Source of the DNA: an uncultured Eubacteriales bacterium
GTDB taxonomy: Bacteria > Bacillota > Clostridia > Christensenellales > Borkfalkiaceae
DNA: 24,861 nucleotides
Reading direction: 5' to 3'
Assembly (NCBI GenBank): GCA_900554485.1
Contig: USHO01000009.1
Location: forward strand, 1 to 24,861
The position numbers were made by a program, and so were the translations under genes. This document shows positions 24,493 through 24,861 of this stretch, piece by piece; the stretch's first letter is position 1, and every line of letters begins with the position of its first letter. The notes below the pieces were generated by a model that searched no databases, had not been told where the DNA came from, and saw only the letters and a program-made list of their open reading frames with translations.

Positions 24493-24861
24493 TATTTTTC
24501 AGCCTCGTAAATCTTTGCAAGCCCGCCTTCGGCTGTCTCGCGATAACCCGTTCTTAAATCTCTGCCGGTTTCATACATTGTCTTAACCGCCGTATCGAAC
24601 GCTATTTTTCTGGTGTCGGTTAAAAACGACGCGAGCGTCACTTCGTTCAGAGCCCTGAGCGCGGCAACGGCGTTACGCTCTATACACGGTATCTGCACAA
24701 GCCCGCAAATCGGATCGCACGTCAGTCCCAAATGATGTTCGATCGCTATTTCCGCGGCGTATTCTATCTGATCTAGATCCATGTTTTTGAGTTGAGCGAC
24801 GGCTGCCGATGCCATTGCGCACGCGACGCCGACTTCAGCCTGACAACCGCATTGCGCGCCG
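24492..24861 (-). CDS. sdaAA: L-serine dehydratase, iron-sulfur-dependent, alpha subunit, C-terminal part (5' end beyond window)
   Basis: This part of the [4Fe-4S] L-serine ammonia-lyase alpha subunit deaminates serine to pyruvate. The frame is open to the right edge, giving 122 codons; the whole subunit is usually near 290 residues. Matching family motifs are GAQCGCQAEVGVACAMA at the left end of the fragment, LGLTCDPICGLVQIPCIERN in the middle with the cysteines that bind the cluster, and GRDL...YRETAEGGLA at the C-terminus. The internal ATG at 24815 is not the start, since conserved sequence continues upstream in frame. The stop overlaps the next ATG by one base. The beta subunit gene is presumably beyond the edge. 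Confidence 0.95.
   Translation of the reverse strand, partial: GAQCGCQAEVGVACAMASAAVAQLKNMDLDQIEYAAEIAIEHHLGLTCDPICGLVQIPCIERNAVAALRALNEVTLASFLTDTRKIAFDTAVKTMYETGRDLRTGYRETAEGGLAKIYEAEK

Overview
This window looks like a chromosome segment from a Gram-positive, anaerobic member of the Bacillota, probably a gut Clostridia lineage (Christensenellales-like is a guess). The reasons are lipoprotein signals directly on secreted proteins, strong sigma-A type promoters (TTGACA-17-TACAAT), an Fe-S L-serine dehydratase, and a CUT1 sugar importer without its own ATPase. Every protein gene I can support lies on the minus strand. The only plus-strand gene is a tRNA-Ala. No IS element, phage, CRISPR array or rRNA was seen.

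Layout, left to right (transcription runs right to left unless stated). (1) 1-5330: a repair transcript. It starts at a promoter at 5301-5328 and reads an alpha/beta hydrolase, two small paralogous winged-helix proteins with a membrane tail, uvrB, and uvrA (cut by the left edge). (2) 5396-5630: promoter, tRNA-Ala(CGC) and hairpin terminators on the plus strand. (3) 5891-7580: a single-gene unit, an XRE-type DNA-binding domain fused to an ADP-ribosylglycohydrolase domain, with its own promoter, a palindromic operator candidate and a terminator. (4) 7610-7997: a hairpin-rich intergenic stretch.

(5) 7998-19076: a seven-gene carbohydrate operon. Its order is solute-binding lipoprotein, TIM-barrel lipoprotein, permease, 852-residue secreted three-module protein, second permease, 685-residue secreted repeat protein, and cytoplasmic GH20 hexosaminidase. 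A strong promoter drives it, with an 11-bp inverted repeat sitting directly on the transcription start. A ROK-family repressor gene lies just upstream (19156-20298) with its own promoter and terminator. The simplest model is that the surface proteins and lipoproteins bind or trim a glycan, the ABC permeases import the product, GH20 removes terminal N-acetylhexosamine inside the cell, and the ROK protein represses until a sugar ligand appears. The substrate is inferred, not shown.

(6) 20465-24861: a compact housekeeping operon with 1-4 base overlaps. It reads sdaAA (cut by the right edge), an RlmI-like rRNA methyltransferase, a membrane-anchored ComEC-like metallo-hydrolase, gpsA, and a phosphopantetheinyl transferase, then a terminator.

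The points most worth a second look are: the shared C-terminal GCG(G/S)S-plus-membrane-helix tail on two surface proteins of the sugar operon; the two large surface proteins interleaved with the permeases; the XRE-ARH fusion and its operator; the tail-anchored winged-helix pair leading uvrBA; and a sharp base-composition and codon-use change in the last 240 bases of uvrA.
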